Below are positions 7,881 through 16,560 of a stretch of DNA of 64,000 nt, piece after piece. This DNA comes from Peribacillus sp044761985 (GTDB lineage Bacteria; Bacillota; Bacilli; Bacillales; DSM-1321). The stretch covers positions 1 to 64,000 of the forward strand of contig NZ_JBIWDK010000002.1 of assembly GCF_044761985.1 (NCBI RefSeq), written 5' to 3'. How positions within the stretch are numbered: position 1 is the stretch's first letter; the number at the start of each line of letters is the position of its first letter. Both the position numbers and the translations under genes were made by a program. The notes beneath the pieces were generated by a model that was not told the origin of the DNA, did not search any database, and saw nothing but the letters and a program-made list of their open reading frames with translations.

Positions 7881-9371
7881 TTATTTAAAAGCCATTGCCG
7901 CGTGCACGGCCTTTTTCCAGCCTTCGTATAATTTTTCACTTTCCTTCTCTTCCATGGAAGGCGTGAAAGTCTTGTCTATTACCCACTGCTGGGCGATTTC
8001 TTCTTGATCCTTCCAATAGCCAACCGCTAGTCCAGCCAAGTATGCGGCACCCAGCGCTGTCGTTTCATTCAGTGTCGGCCTTTCCACGGGTACCCCTAAT
8101 AAATCACTTTGGAATTGCATTAAGAAGTCGTTCTTCACTGCCCCGCCATCCACTCGCAATGTCTTCAGCGCAATACCTGAGTCTGCTTCCATCGCATCCA
8201 GGACATCCTTCGCTTGGTAGGCAAGGGATTCAAGGGTAGCGCGTATAAAGTGCTCTTTCGTTGTCCCACGTGTTAGTCCAAATACAGAGCCACGTACATC
8301 GCTGTCCCAGTATGGGGTTCCCAGTCCTACGAAGGCTGGCACCACATAGACGCCATCCGTGCTGTCCACTCGTTTTGCATACGCCTCACTATCCTGGGCG
8401 TTATTCAGCATCCGCATGCCATCACGTAACCATTGGATTGCAGAACCGGCTACGAATATGCTGCCTTCCAGTGCATATTCAACCTTGCCATTCAATCCCC
8501 AGGCAAGCGTCGTCAATAGGCCATGTTCGGAATCGACTGCTTTTTCACCCGTATTCATAAGCATGAAACATCCTGTTCCATACGTGTTTTTCGCCATTCC
8601 CTGATTAAAGCAAGCTTGGCCGAATAAAGCGGCTTGTTGGTCGCCTGCTGCTCCGGCAATTGGAATCGATTGCCCGAAGAAATGATATTCGATCGTGTTC
8701 GCATACACTTCTGAAGAAGGTCTGACTTCCGGTAACATGGACTTTGGAACATCCAGGATTTCCAGAATCTCTTCATCCCACTTCAGTTCATGGATGTTAT
8801 ACATCAACGTTCTTGAAGCATTGGAATAGTCCGTCACATGGGCTTTTCCTCCTGAGAGCTTCCAGATCAACCACGTATCGATCGTTCCAAATAGTAGTTT
8901 GCCTTCATCGGCCTTTTGACGTGCACCTTCCACATTATCGAGGATCCATTTCACCTTTGTACCGGAAAAATAAGCATCAATCAATAATCCCGTTTTCTTC
9001 CGGAACATGTCATTATGACCTTTTTCCTTCAACTCTTCGCAGATGGCACTCGTCTGTCTGGATTGCCATACGATGGCATTATAGATAGGGACTGAGGTTT
9101 CCTTATCCCATACGACTGTCGTTTCACGCTGGTTCGTTATTCCAATCCCGGCAATTTGTTCAGGCTTTATGCCGGATTCCGATATGACGCTCGCAATGAC
9201 GGCTAAAACCGACCCCCAAATCTCATTGGCATCATGCTCAACCCAGCCCGGTTTCGGGAAATGCTGTGTAAACTCCCTTTGGGCTACATGGACCAACTCG
9301 CCCTTTTCATTGAACAATATTGCCCGTGTGCTTGTTGTTCCTTGATCCAAAGATAAGATGTATTTTTTCAT
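7881..9371 (-). CDS. glpK: glycerol kinase
   Basis: A 496-residue cytosolic FGGY-family kinase that phosphorylates glycerol with ATP. The N-terminus reads YILSLDQGTTSTRAILFNE (phosphate-binding loop), and GAAGDQQAALFGQ and LRVDGGAVKNDFLMQFQSDL are conserved FGGY motifs. The conserved His of the PTS phosphorylation site in Firmicute GlpK is probably in the IEYHFFGQ region. I place the start at the ATG at 9371, 8 nt after GGGGG, giving the standard family length. The TTG at 9386 has no proper ribosome site. It lies 25 nt downstream of glpF in one operon. Confidence 0.97.
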   Translation of the reverse strand: MKKYILSLDQGTTSTRAILFNEKGELVHVAQREFTQHFPKPGWVEHDANEIWGSVLAVIASVISESGIKPEQIAGIGITNQRETTVVWDKETSVPIYNAIVWQSRQTSAICEELKEKGHNDMFRKKTGLLIDAYFSGTKVKWILDNVEGARQKADEGKLLFGTIDTWLIWKLSGGKAHVTDYSNASRTLMYNIHELKWDEEILEILDVPKSMLPEVRPSSEVYANTIEYHFFGQSIPIAGAAGDQQAALFGQACFNQGMAKNTYGTGCFMLMNTGEKAVDSEHGLLTTLAWGLNGKVEYALEGSIFVAGSAIQWLRDGMRMLNNAQDSEAYAKRVDSTDGVYVVPAFVGLGTPYWDSDVRGSVFGLTRGTTKEHFIRATLESLAYQAKDVLDAMEADSGIALKTLRVDGGAVKNDFLMQFQSDLLGVPVERPTLNETTALGAAYLAGLAVGYWKDQEEIAQQWVIDKTFTPSMEEKESEKLYEGWKKAVHAAMAFK

Positions 9372-9396
9372 AGTATTTTCCCCCAACCTCTTTAAA

Positions 9397-10221
9397 TTAA
9401 CTAGCTATATTCTTACTCTCTATTTCATGCGACTGTTTTTTTCCAAATACGTAAGCCACTATCAATAATACTAGGCTTCCTGCAAAAACAGACCAACTTA
9501 CTATCGTGATTTCACCTAAAAAGAATGCTTTATAAAAGATGGCTCCGAGTCCCCCACCTACTATCGGACCTACGACTGGAATCCATGAATAGCCCCAATT
9601 CGAATCTCCTTTACCTGGAATAGGAAGAAGAAAATGTGCAATACGTGGACCCAAGTCACGGGCAGGGTTAATGGCGTATCCTGTTGTCCCACCTAGGGAC
9701 ATCCCGATCACAACAATCAATAAACCGACTGCAAATGGATTTAACCCTTCCGTAAATTCATTGGCCCCTATAAATAGTAAACCAAGAACAAGGATGAATG
9801 TACCAATCATTTCGCTTAATAGATTGGAAAAAGTATGTGGGATCGCTGGTGAAGTCGCGAATACACCAAGCTTGGCACCCGGATCGTTCGTACCCTTCCA
9901 GTGCGGTAAATAATGCAAGAATACTAATGTTGCACCTAGAATCCCACCAATTAACTGACCTATGATATATCCTGGAACGTCTCCCCAAGGAAACTCCCCG
10001 ATAAGTGCAAAACCTATGGTGACAGCCGGATTTAAATGGGCACCACTAATGGAACCGACTGCAAAAACACCCATTGTCACAGCTAACCCCCACGCAATCG
10101 TCACGACAATCCATCCAGCATCTTTGGCATAAGATCCTTTCAATGAAGATCCCGCCCCGATGCCTGCACCAAAAAGAACCAAAATCATCGTACCTACTAC
10201 TTCTCCCCAAAATGGTGTCAT
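9397..10221 (-). CDS. glpF: glycerol uptake facilitator (aquaglyceroporin)
   Basis: A 274-residue MIP-family channel with six membrane helices and two half-helices. Both pore motifs are intact: SGAHLNPAVT (first NPA) and GYAINPARDLGPR (second, NPARD as in glycerol facilitators). GlpF lets glycerol diffuse into the cell for GlpK. It begins the glpFK operon behind a leader hairpin and a cre-overlapped sigma-A promoter. The ATG is preceded by AGAGG. Confidence 0.96.
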   Translation of the reverse strand: MTPFWGEVVGTMILVLFGAGIGAGSSLKGSYAKDAGWIVVTIAWGLAVTMGVFAVGSISGAHLNPAVTIGFALIGEFPWGDVPGYIIGQLIGGILGATLVFLHYLPHWKGTNDPGAKLGVFATSPAIPHTFSNLLSEMIGTFILVLGLLFIGANEFTEGLNPFAVGLLIVVIGMSLGGTTGYAINPARDLGPRIAHFLLPIPGKGDSNWGYSWIPVVGPIVGGGLGAIFYKAFFLGEITIVSWSVFAGSLVLLIVAYVFGKKQSHEIESKNIAS

Positions 10222-10265
10222 ATTAAAACCTCTTCCCCTCTAGAATAATGACCATAAATCAATAA

Positions 10266-10327
10266 AAGGAGGCCCACAGCAGAACTAACCCACAAGTAAA
10301 TGGGAATTTTCCGTTGTGAATCTCCTT
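10266..10327 (-). promoter_or_regulatory. glpF leader terminator, probable GlpP target
   Basis: AAGGAG (10266-10271) pairs with CTCCTT (10322-10327), with further CACA/TGTG and inner CCCA/TGGG helices. On the minus strand a TTTTATT tract follows. It lies between the promoter and glpF, the position of the B. subtilis glpFK leader terminator acted on by GlpP. Confidence 0.7.
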
Positions 10328-10362
10328 ATCTCCGTCACATCTATTAACTTGTATTTTAGATT

Positions 10363-10391
10363 AATATACTAGTTAATGAAAACGCTGTCAA
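10363..10391 (-). promoter_or_regulatory. glpF promoter overlapped by a cre (CcpA) site
   Basis: On the minus strand TTGACA (10386-10391) and TATATT (10363-10368) are spaced by exactly 17 nt. The sequence TGACAGCGTTTTCA (10377-10390) fits the cre consensus TGWNANCGNTNWCA completely and overlaps the -35. Catabolite repression by CcpA is therefore expected on top of GlpP antitermination. Confidence 0.88.
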
Positions 10392-10428
10392 ACTATTTAT
10401 CAAAAAATAGAAAATTGTTTTATATTTT

Positions 10429-10977
10429 TTATTTAAACATATTCCATAACTCCGTTTTGGAAGTGGTGATCGACGATGCTCCCGCCTCAAGTGCGTTCAG
10501 GACCTCATCTGAATTACGGATCAACCCTCCGGCCAAAATCGGCGTTTGCAAATGTTCCTTCACCTCTTTAATCATCCAGGGCATGGCACCTGGCAACACT
10601 TCGATATAATCAGGCTTTGTCTTCTTTACCAACTTATAACTTTTCTCCAACGCATGGGAATCTATTAAAAAAATCCGTTGAATCGCGACAACGCCCTTTT
10701 GCTTCGCTTTTAAAATCACACTGGACTTTGTCGAAATCAAGCCATAAGGTTGGACCTCCTGGCAAATGAATTCCGTGGCATACTCATCACTTTTGATTCC
10801 TTGAATCAAATCTACATGGAAAATCATTTTCTTATTACGTTGCTTGGCCATCAAGCTCACATTTTTCAGCTGTGATATATGTAAATCCAGAAAAACCCCT
10901 ATCTCATAGGAACTCTCCAAGAACCTCTCGAAATCCTTCATGCTTGCCGAAGCAGGCAGTATCTTCTGATCCATCAT
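10429..10977 (-). CDS. glpP: glycerol uptake operon antiterminator regulatory protein
   Basis: A 182-residue TIM-barrel-like protein of the GlpP family, which binds glycerol 3-phosphate and the glpF and glpD leader mRNAs to block termination. Conserved stretches include FHVDLIQGIKSDEYA, STKSSVILKAKQKG, QRIFLIDSHALEKS and the C-terminal IEVLPGAMPW and ILAGGLIRNSDEV. It is the promoter-proximal gene of the cluster, with a separate promoter between it and glpF. AGGAGG precedes the ATG. Order and orientation match B. subtilis glpPFKD. Confidence 0.95.
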   Translation of the reverse strand: MMDQKILPASASMKDFERFLESSYEIGVFLDLHISQLKNVSLMAKQRNKKMIFHVDLIQGIKSDEYATEFICQEVQPYGLISTKSSVILKAKQKGVVAIQRIFLIDSHALEKSYKLVKKTKPDYIEVLPGAMPWMIKEVKEHLQTPILAGGLIRNSDEVLNALEAGASSITTSKTELWNMFK

Positions 10978-11111
10978 ATCCTCCTCCTATGCTAACAATC
11001 CCATCATAATCAGAACCTGCCGTAAAAACAATAGGTCCCACCATCATTCCATAAGGACGCTCGCATTTATCCAAATTCCACTAGAAAAGAATGCATGTAC
11101 CCTAAGCATAC

Positions 11112-11142
11112 AAAAAACCTAAATAAAGAGCCATTATTTAGG
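11112..11142 (-). terminator. terminator of the 148-aa gene
   Basis: CCTAAATAA (11118-11126) pairs with TTATTTAGG (11134-11142). On the minus strand the stem is followed by TTTTTT. Confidence 0.85.
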
Positions 11143-11163
11143 CCTTTTGTTGTTTTTTGATAG

Positions 11164-11610
11164 TCAAAGAGCCAATTTGATATTCATGGCACCCTCAACC
11201 AGCTCAAATGACTTAATCTGCCCGACCGGTACCTTTTTCACCATATCCCATGCGTTAAAATCAATTTTGATCATCCGATTATGATATTCAAAAAATGGCG
11301 GTCTATTAAACAGTTTATGGTTGATGAAATTAACATTAATCGGTTTCATCCCAACAAGCTGAAAGAGAATCGTTCTTTTATCGATTTGCACCGGCTTCAA
11401 CGTGACGGTGAAGGCAACTTTTTTCTTCAACATCATTTTCTTTACCTCTGTAGTCCCACTCAGCACGATATACTCTGGTGAAATATGCACATCAATGTCT
11501 TCTTCACCTGACTTCTTTTCTATTAAACCCGCCATCATCTTTGCCGTAATGGGGATGGAAACCCCCTCCGTTGTAGCCTTATTGATTATATCCTTGAATT
11601 TATCAAACAT
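11164..11610 (-). CDS. hypothetical protein, 148 aa
   Basis: A soluble-looking protein rich in beta-prone stretches, for example YIVLSGTTEVKKMMLKKKVAF, which continues into FTVTLKPVQIDKRTILFQLV. It has no signal peptide, membrane helix or catalytic motif that I can identify. The alternating hydrophobic pattern suggests a lipid-binding or barrel-like fold, but that is only an impression. It is monocistronic: GGGAGGG precedes the ATG and a terminator follows the stop. Confidence 0.8.
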   Translation of the reverse strand: MFDKFKDIINKATTEGVSIPITAKMMAGLIEKKSGEEDIDVHISPEYIVLSGTTEVKKMMLKKKVAFTVTLKPVQIDKRTILFQLVGMKPINVNFINHKLFNRPPFFEYHNRMIKIDFNAWDMVKKVPVGQIKSFELVEGAMNIKLAL

Positions 11611-11761
11611 GATTTCCCTCCCTTGCCCTATGCAAAAAACTCCGTTGAATCATCTTATTCAAGATTGGGTAATTGCGGAACGACCCATTACCTCCCCTTC
11701 ACACCCTATTACCATATTTTATCAGTATCTGCCCTGTTCAAACAGGTGACCACCCTCAAAT

Positions 11762-11788
11762 AAAAAAACGCCACTCGGGATGAGCGGC
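11762..11788 (-). terminator. terminator of the SH3-domain gene
   Basis: On the minus strand GCCGCTC and GAGTGGC pair (one G-U) around a 5-nt loop, then a run of seven T. Confidence 0.8.
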
Positions 11789-11798
11789 AGTTAACGTC

Positions 11799-12536
11799 TT
11801 ATTTTTTCTTCTTCAATTCGACTAGTTCACTGGTTTTTTTACCATTGACGAAGGCTTTAATCAGGCCCACATTTTTCGCGTAATATCTAGTAGAACCATT
11901 ACTTTCCTTTACTTCAACAACCTTATTGAAGGTCCCTGCTGGTGTTTTGACGGTTTTACTCATCGATGTAACCTTAGCGATGTACGTATTACTTCCATCC
12001 CAGCTTTCCCATTTAGCTCCGACCTTTAGCGGGTAACCTAAAGCGATAAAATACTCTGATTCGGGCCAACCGATATAATAACCCTCACCCGTTTCTTTTT
12101 CAACTTCCTTCCAGCTCTCCCCGGCTCCCTTTAGGTTCCAGATTGTCCAAACCTTATTGTACTTTTCCCCAGTGCTCGAGTGGGTATATTTTTTTCCGTT
12201 ACTTTTATAGACATACACTTTGGACGTATCCCTTTTATAACTCGCCACTTTTTTCTTGAACTTTAGAAATTCCGTGGATACATAGGCTTTTTTCTTATTA
12301 TAACGGATTTCGGACCATCCTGATTTTGTTTTGGAATAGACCGTTACTTTGGTTCCTTTTTTCAACGAGCCCACTTTTTTCGCCTTATCGGAAGCCTTCT
12401 CCCTGACATTCAAGTTGCTTGCTGTCACAGTGGCACTTGATGTACTCGCCGCATCGGCTGTCGCGGTGAACGGAAATGCTAGGCTACTAATGAAAAGGAT
12501 GGCCATCATCATTTTGAATAATTTGCTTACATTCAT
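11799..12536 (-). CDS. secreted SH3-domain (SH3_3) protein
   Basis: A 245-residue exported protein. It has a signal peptide (LFKMMMAILFISSLAFPF, cleavage expected after ADA near residue 29). A bacterial SH3 domain covers about residues 35-95, with the usual NVREKASDKAKKVGSLKKG and WSEIRYNKKKAYVSTEFL motifs. A C-terminal region of about 140 residues has no family I recognise and ends in a Lys-rich tail. Bacterial SH3 domains usually bind cell-wall peptide, so wall localisation is likely. No catalytic domain is visible. The gene stands alone. Confidence 0.88.
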   Translation of the reverse strand: MNVSKLFKMMMAILFISSLAFPFTATADAASTSSATVTASNLNVREKASDKAKKVGSLKKGTKVTVYSKTKSGWSEIRYNKKKAYVSTEFLKFKKKVASYKRDTSKVYVYKSNGKKYTHSSTGEKYNKVWTIWNLKGAGESWKEVEKETGEGYYIGWPESEYFIALGYPLKVGAKWESWDGSNTYIAKVTSMSKTVKTPAGTFNKVVEVKESNGSTRYYAKNVGLIKAFVNGKKTSELVELKKKK

Positions 12537-12781
12537 ACTATATTCTCCCCCTGATCTCTTACCTAAATACCTAAATATGATATAGGTATTTTATCATAAA
12601 TAATTGAAAAATAAGGTTTATAAGTAAAATAAAAGAAATTAAAAGCTATTTCATCTATAAAACAAAGACAGATGAATGCCCTCAAACAAAATAATTTAAA
12701 TTTGGTATTACTCCCTACAGCATTAAAATTCTGGTAAAATTAATTCACGCTAAAATGGCGAACGATAGAATAGGAGATTAC

Positions 12782-13819
12782 ATGATAAAAAAAGGACTTT
12801 CACTATCCGTTACCCTCCTCTGCTTATTCTTCCTTGCTTCATGTTCAAATGATGGGTACCAGGATGCTTTGGACAAGGGGATTGAATATCTAGGAAAACG
12901 GGATTACCATCAGGCAGCCATCCAATTCGAATTGGCCTTAAAGGAGAAAAAAAGGGATGAGGATGCCTCCGCTTATCTAGATCAGGCAAATCATATGGAT
13001 ACGGCAGTCACTGCATATGAAGAAAAAGAATTTGATACTTCCCTTGAATCTCTAAATGCCGTCATTACGAATAAAAGCACGTTGAACACGTTGCAGACCG
13101 AAGCTAAAAAACTAAAAGAGGAAATCCTTGCTGATCAGGAAACAACTTCTTCGTTTGAAGACACGATGAAGATTGTGAAGGAACTTATCGCAAAAGAAAG
13201 TTACAGTTTAGCACAAAAGAAATTACAACTTTTAGAAAAAAGCTTCGAGTCGGATGAATTGCTATCAAGCTATCAATCTGAGTTGACTAAACTTACGGAA
13301 CAAGTCGATCTTGCCCTGAAAGACCAGGAAGAAACGCAACCAGAAGAAAAGAAAGTAAAGAAAACTGAAGATAAGAAAACCGTAGAAAAAGCCGACGGTC
13401 AAAAAACTGCGTACCAACTATATCAAAATGGCCGTTATGGGTTCTCCATGTACTATCCCAAAGGCTTAAATATGGACACCCCGCCAACCAATGGTGATGG
13501 AGCCAGGTTCTATAATGAGGAATTTGAAATTACCGCCTTTGCTAGCCATACGAATATAATCAACGATGAAGAAACGATTGAAATGTATTATGAAGATGCT
13601 TTGAAAAATATCACAGAAGAAATCGCCTATCAGCGACTTACGGACGATTGGTATGTCATTTCCTACGAAGAAAATGGGAACGTTATCTATAAGAGGTACT
13701 ACTTTAATGATCAAGTGGGCACTACCTTTATCATTAGCTATCCCGCTAGCGAACAGGAAAAGTACGGTCCAATCACTTCTCATATCGCAGAGACCTTCAC
13801 CCCATCCACCAACTCATAA
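12782..13819 (+). CDS. lipoprotein with TPR-like repeats
   Basis: About 345 residues. The lipobox LASC gives a lipid-modified Cys near residue 20. Residues 25-190 are helical with TPR-like periodicity (YLGKRDYHQAAIQFELALKE and similar). A Lys/Glu-rich linker (EEKKVKKTEDKKTVEKADGQ) follows. The C-terminal globular domain (about 215-345) starts YGFSMYYPKGLNMDTPP, resembling domains found in other Bacillus envelope proteins. I moved the start to the ATG at 12782 because AGGAG lies 6 nt upstream and the signal peptide begins there. Function unknown. Confidence 0.85.
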   Translation: MIKKGLSLSVTLLCLFFLASCSNDGYQDALDKGIEYLGKRDYHQAAIQFELALKEKKRDEDASAYLDQANHMDTAVTAYEEKEFDTSLESLNAVITNKSTLNTLQTEAKKLKEEILADQETTSSFEDTMKIVKELIAKESYSLAQKKLQLLEKSFESDELLSSYQSELTKLTEQVDLALKDQEETQPEEKKVKKTEDKKTVEKADGQKTAYQLYQNGRYGFSMYYPKGLNMDTPPTNGDGARFYNEEFEITAFASHTNIINDEETIEMYYEDALKNITEEIAYQRLTDDWYVISYEENGNVIYKRYYFNDQVGTTFIISYPASEQEKYGPITSHIAETFTPSTNS

Positions 13820-13930
13820 CGGGGTGAGGACGAGGCCATGAGAATGAAAATGAATCAGGGCCAACATCAGTACCGGGGAGATTCTAGATTGAAAGGTTAC
13901 ATTCCCTTTGAAAATAGCCGCACCATCAAA

Positions 13931-13967
13931 AGAAGCAGCCAGGTCCCTTTGCCTGGCTGCTTCTTTC
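13931..13967. terminator. strong bidirectional terminator
   Basis: AGAAGCAGCCAGG and CCTGGCTGCTTCT form a perfect 13-bp stem with an 8-nt loop between the convergent lipoprotein and EIIC-like genes. T-rich tracts lie on both sides. Confidence 0.9.
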
Positions 13968-13980
13968 ATTTACCCTCGTA

Positions 13981-15018
13981 TTATTCAAAATGCAAGGTAT
14001 AGTCTTCTGCTTTAATCCATTTTAATTTCTTTGAGAAAACGTAGATTAGTACAAGGTTCAACACAATCGGAAGAATGAAGAAAATGATGACCATGATGGA
14101 TATGTTACTGAAAATCCATCCGCCTTCCGCCAGTTTCATGTAGTTCAAGGGACCGACCAATCCCGATAAACCAAATCCAGCACTATATGGGGTCCCTTGT
14201 ATGTTTAACAAACCTGCCAACGCACCAAGAATAGCTGACGTGATTAACATGGGAAACGCAATTTTCGGTTTCATGAAGAAATTCCTCATTTGAATCTTAG
14301 GGGAACCCAACACATGGGCTAAAGCCGTCCCTAATGAATTCGCTTTGTAGCTTGCAATGGCTAGGCCAACACCAGCTGCCACGATGCCTAGGTTGGCCGC
14401 ACCAGATCCTATCCCTGAGAGCATAATGACCGTCGCTACCCCAACCGTTGAAATGGGCGATAAGATAATAAGACAGAAGATAACGGAAATAATGGCTCCC
14501 ATCAAAATGGGTTGCAAGGACGTCACGTTAGCGATGCCGACTCCTAATAGTCCCGTAGCGGATTTTACGTATGGCAGAATGAAGTATCCAATCATGCCTG
14601 GTACCAAGATACTTAAAGTCGGCATCAAGAGAATCGCATACGCCTTTAATTTGTCGCCAATTAATTGCAGGAACAATACCGTCAATGCCGCGGTAATTCC
14701 GGTATTGATGACAACGCCAATCCCATTAAGGGCAAATAAACCGTCAGCCGTTTTCTGGATGGCACCACTTCCGACCATGGCCGCTATCCCGATACTGGCC
14801 GTTTGAATGGATGGTAGCTTGAACGAAATCCCGACCATCACCCCAATCATGACAGGTAACAAACTCATCACGAAAACGGTGATATCGAATATATGCTGTA
14901 ACACGGGAAAATGTGGAATCAATAGTTTAAGTATTTCCCCTAACAAAGCATTCGGAATTAATGAAACGACAATCCCTATGCTCATCCCCGTTAATAATTT
15001 ATTAAAAAAATCTTTCAT
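13981..15018 (-). CDS. PfoR-like PTS EIIC-type membrane protein
   Basis: A 345-residue protein with eight to ten hydrophobic helices and Gly-rich segments such as GVGIANVTSLQPILMGAIIS and GAANLGIVAAGVGLAIASYK. It matches the PTS_EIIC_2 type that includes Clostridium PfoR. No EIIA or EIIB partner is nearby, so transport through the PTS is unproven. A role as a sensor or a non-PTS permease is also possible. It is monocistronic, sharing the strong terminator with the upstream convergent gene. Confidence 0.8.
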   Translation of the reverse strand: MKDFFNKLLTGMSIGIVVSLIPNALLGEILKLLIPHFPVLQHIFDITVFVMSLLPVMIGVMVGISFKLPSIQTASIGIAAMVGSGAIQKTADGLFALNGIGVVINTGITAALTVLFLQLIGDKLKAYAILLMPTLSILVPGMIGYFILPYVKSATGLLGVGIANVTSLQPILMGAIISVIFCLIILSPISTVGVATVIMLSGIGSGAANLGIVAAGVGLAIASYKANSLGTALAHVLGSPKIQMRNFFMKPKIAFPMLITSAILGALAGLLNIQGTPYSAGFGLSGLVGPLNYMKLAEGGWIFSNISIMVIIFFILPIVLNLVLIYVFSKKLKWIKAEDYTLHFE

Positions 15019-15183
15019 CTAAATAATCCCCTATCTCGCTATAATGTACACAATTATAAGAAATATTCTGACAATAGTCAAAGGATTTTTTTTAATACTT
15101 CACCGCGAAAGTGTATAAAAGTATTTTGAATAAGAGAAACTTACTTTCTAATAACGCATATATTCTAAATTATCTGTTTTCTA

Positions 15184-15212
15184 TTGACCTTTACTAATAC
15201 TACCTGTATAGT
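15184..15212 (+). promoter_or_regulatory. sigma-A promoter of the S-box transcript
   Basis: TTGACC (15184-15189), a 17-nt spacer and TATAGT (15207-15212). It lies about 25 nt before the first riboswitch helix, so it is well placed to drive it. Confidence 0.8.
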
Positions 15213-15232
15213 CGTAATTAATTGAATAGTTC

Positions 15233-15335
15233 ATATTCTTATCCAGAGAGGTGGAGGGACTGGCCCTTTGATACCTCAGCAACAGACTTTACTGTACTGT
15301 GCTAATTCCAGAAGTGTTCAACTTGAAGATAAGAA
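15233..15335 (+). promoter_or_regulatory. SAM-I (S-box) riboswitch aptamer
   Basis: The conserved S-box core is present: CTTATCCAGAGAGGTGGAGG, then GACTGGCCCTTTGATACCTC, AGCAACAGAC, and GCTAATTCCAGAAG. P1 is closed by TTCTTATC pairing with GATAAGAA (15328-15335). SAM binding should favour the downstream terminator and shut off the methyltransferase gene. Confidence 0.97.
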
Positions 15336-15359
15336 GAGAATATAAGCATTGCTGATTAT

Positions 15360-15390
15360 ACCTCTTCTTTTTTTGAAAGAAGAGGTTTTT
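15360..15390 (+). terminator. S-box regulatory terminator
   Basis: ACCTCTTCTTT and AAAGAAGAGGT form an 11-bp stem followed by TTTTT, directly after the aptamer and about 30 nt before the start codon. Its left arm competes with sequences next to P1, as expected of an S-box expression platform. Confidence 0.92.
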
Positions 15391-15420
15391 ATATTTTAAT
15401 AAGGAAAGTAGGAATCTACC

Positions 15421-16524
15421 ATGTCTATCACTTTAACGAAAGCTCCATTCAAAGCCGATCACGTAGGAAGTCTATTAAGACCAGAAAGTGTACATCTGGC
15501 AAGAAAGCAACATAAAGAAGGAATCATTACCGCCGAACAATTACGTGAGGTTGAAACGAAGGAAATCAAGCGTATCGTCGATAAGCAAATAGAAATCGGT
15601 TTAGAGGCAGTGACTGATGGGGAATTCAGACGCACCTGGTGGCACTTTGACTTCTTGGAACATTTAAATGGAATCGAAGGGTATGTCACGGAAAAAGGCC
15701 TCACCTTTGATGGAATTGAAACAGAACGTTATAACGTTCGGAATACAGGAAAGATTTCTTTCAACCCCGATCACCCCTTTATTAAAGACTTTATTGAGTT
15801 TAATGAAATCGTGGACGGACGGGCTGTGGCGAAACAAACCATCCCTAGTCCCAATCAATTATTTGCGGTAGGTGTCCATAATGAAGAAATCTATCCTGAC
15901 ATCGAAGACTATGCAAAAGACATCATCAAAGCCTATCAAGATGCTTTACAAGCCTTTTACGATGCCGGTGTACGTTACTTACAATTAGATGATGTATACA
16001 TAGCCAGACTTTCCGCTCCGGATTTCCAGTTCAAAGGAGGAAAATATACAAGAGAACAATTAATCGACCTAGCCTTGCGCGTGATTAATGGTACGTTAGA
16101 GGGGAAACCAGAGGATTTGGTTGTCACGACTCACCTTTGTCGTGGGAATTACCAATCGACTTGGGCTTTTGAAGGCAGCTATGCCCGTATCGCACCAACT
16201 CTATTGGCCAAGGAAAATGTAGATGGATTCTTCTTGGAATACGATGATAATCGTTCTGGGGATTTTAAGCCATTAGAACACATTCCAAATGACGGTGCAC
16301 AAGTTGTCCTTGGCGTGGTCACTTCGAAGAATGGCGAACTTGAAGATAAAGAAACCGTTAAATCACGTATTAAAGAAGCGGCACAATTCGTGCCACATGA
16401 ACAATTATGCTTAAGCCCTCAATGCGGATTCGCTTCCACACATCTTGGCAACAAGCTAACGGAAGAGCAGCAATGGGAAAAGTTAAAATTCGTCGTGGAT
16501 GTCGCCAAAGAAGTCTGGGGATAA
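15421..16524 (+). CDS. MetE C-terminal-like methyltransferase (YxjG/YxjH family)
   Basis: A 367-residue single-domain relative of the catalytic half of cobalamin-independent methionine synthase. Landmarks are KADHVGSLLRPESVHLARK at the N-terminus, AVTDGEFRR, LQLDDVYIA and LSPQCGFASTHLGNKLTEEQ near the C-terminus, where the zinc-ligand Cys is expected. The His in THLCRGN is another candidate ligand. The MetE N-terminal domain is absent, so the methyl donor may differ from folylpolyglutamate. It is controlled by the S-box riboswitch, which places it in methionine metabolism, as for B. subtilis yxjG/yxjH. Confidence 0.92.
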   Translation: MSITLTKAPFKADHVGSLLRPESVHLARKQHKEGIITAEQLREVETKEIKRIVDKQIEIGLEAVTDGEFRRTWWHFDFLEHLNGIEGYVTEKGLTFDGIETERYNVRNTGKISFNPDHPFIKDFIEFNEIVDGRAVAKQTIPSPNQLFAVGVHNEEIYPDIEDYAKDIIKAYQDALQAFYDAGVRYLQLDDVYIARLSAPDFQFKGGKYTREQLIDLALRVINGTLEGKPEDLVVTTHLCRGNYQSTWAFEGSYARIAPTLLAKENVDGFFLEYDDNRSGDFKPLEHIPNDGAQVVLGVVTSKNGELEDKETVKSRIKEAAQFVPHEQLCLSPQCGFASTHLGNKLTEEQQWEKLKFVVDVAKEVWG

Positions 16525-16530
16525 GAACAA

Positions 16531-16560
16531 AAAGGGACGAGCCTATGCTCGTCCCTTATT
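16531..16560. terminator. bidirectional terminator
   Basis: GGGACGAG (16534-16541) and CTCGTCCC (16548-16555) form an 8-bp stem between the convergent methyltransferase and M50-like genes. Confidence 0.85.

Noticed and set aside
13838..14002. 54-codon frame after the lipoprotein gene
   Set aside because: It runs through the strong 13931-13967 terminator hairpin and into the convergent gene, and the GAGG before its ATG is poorly spaced.
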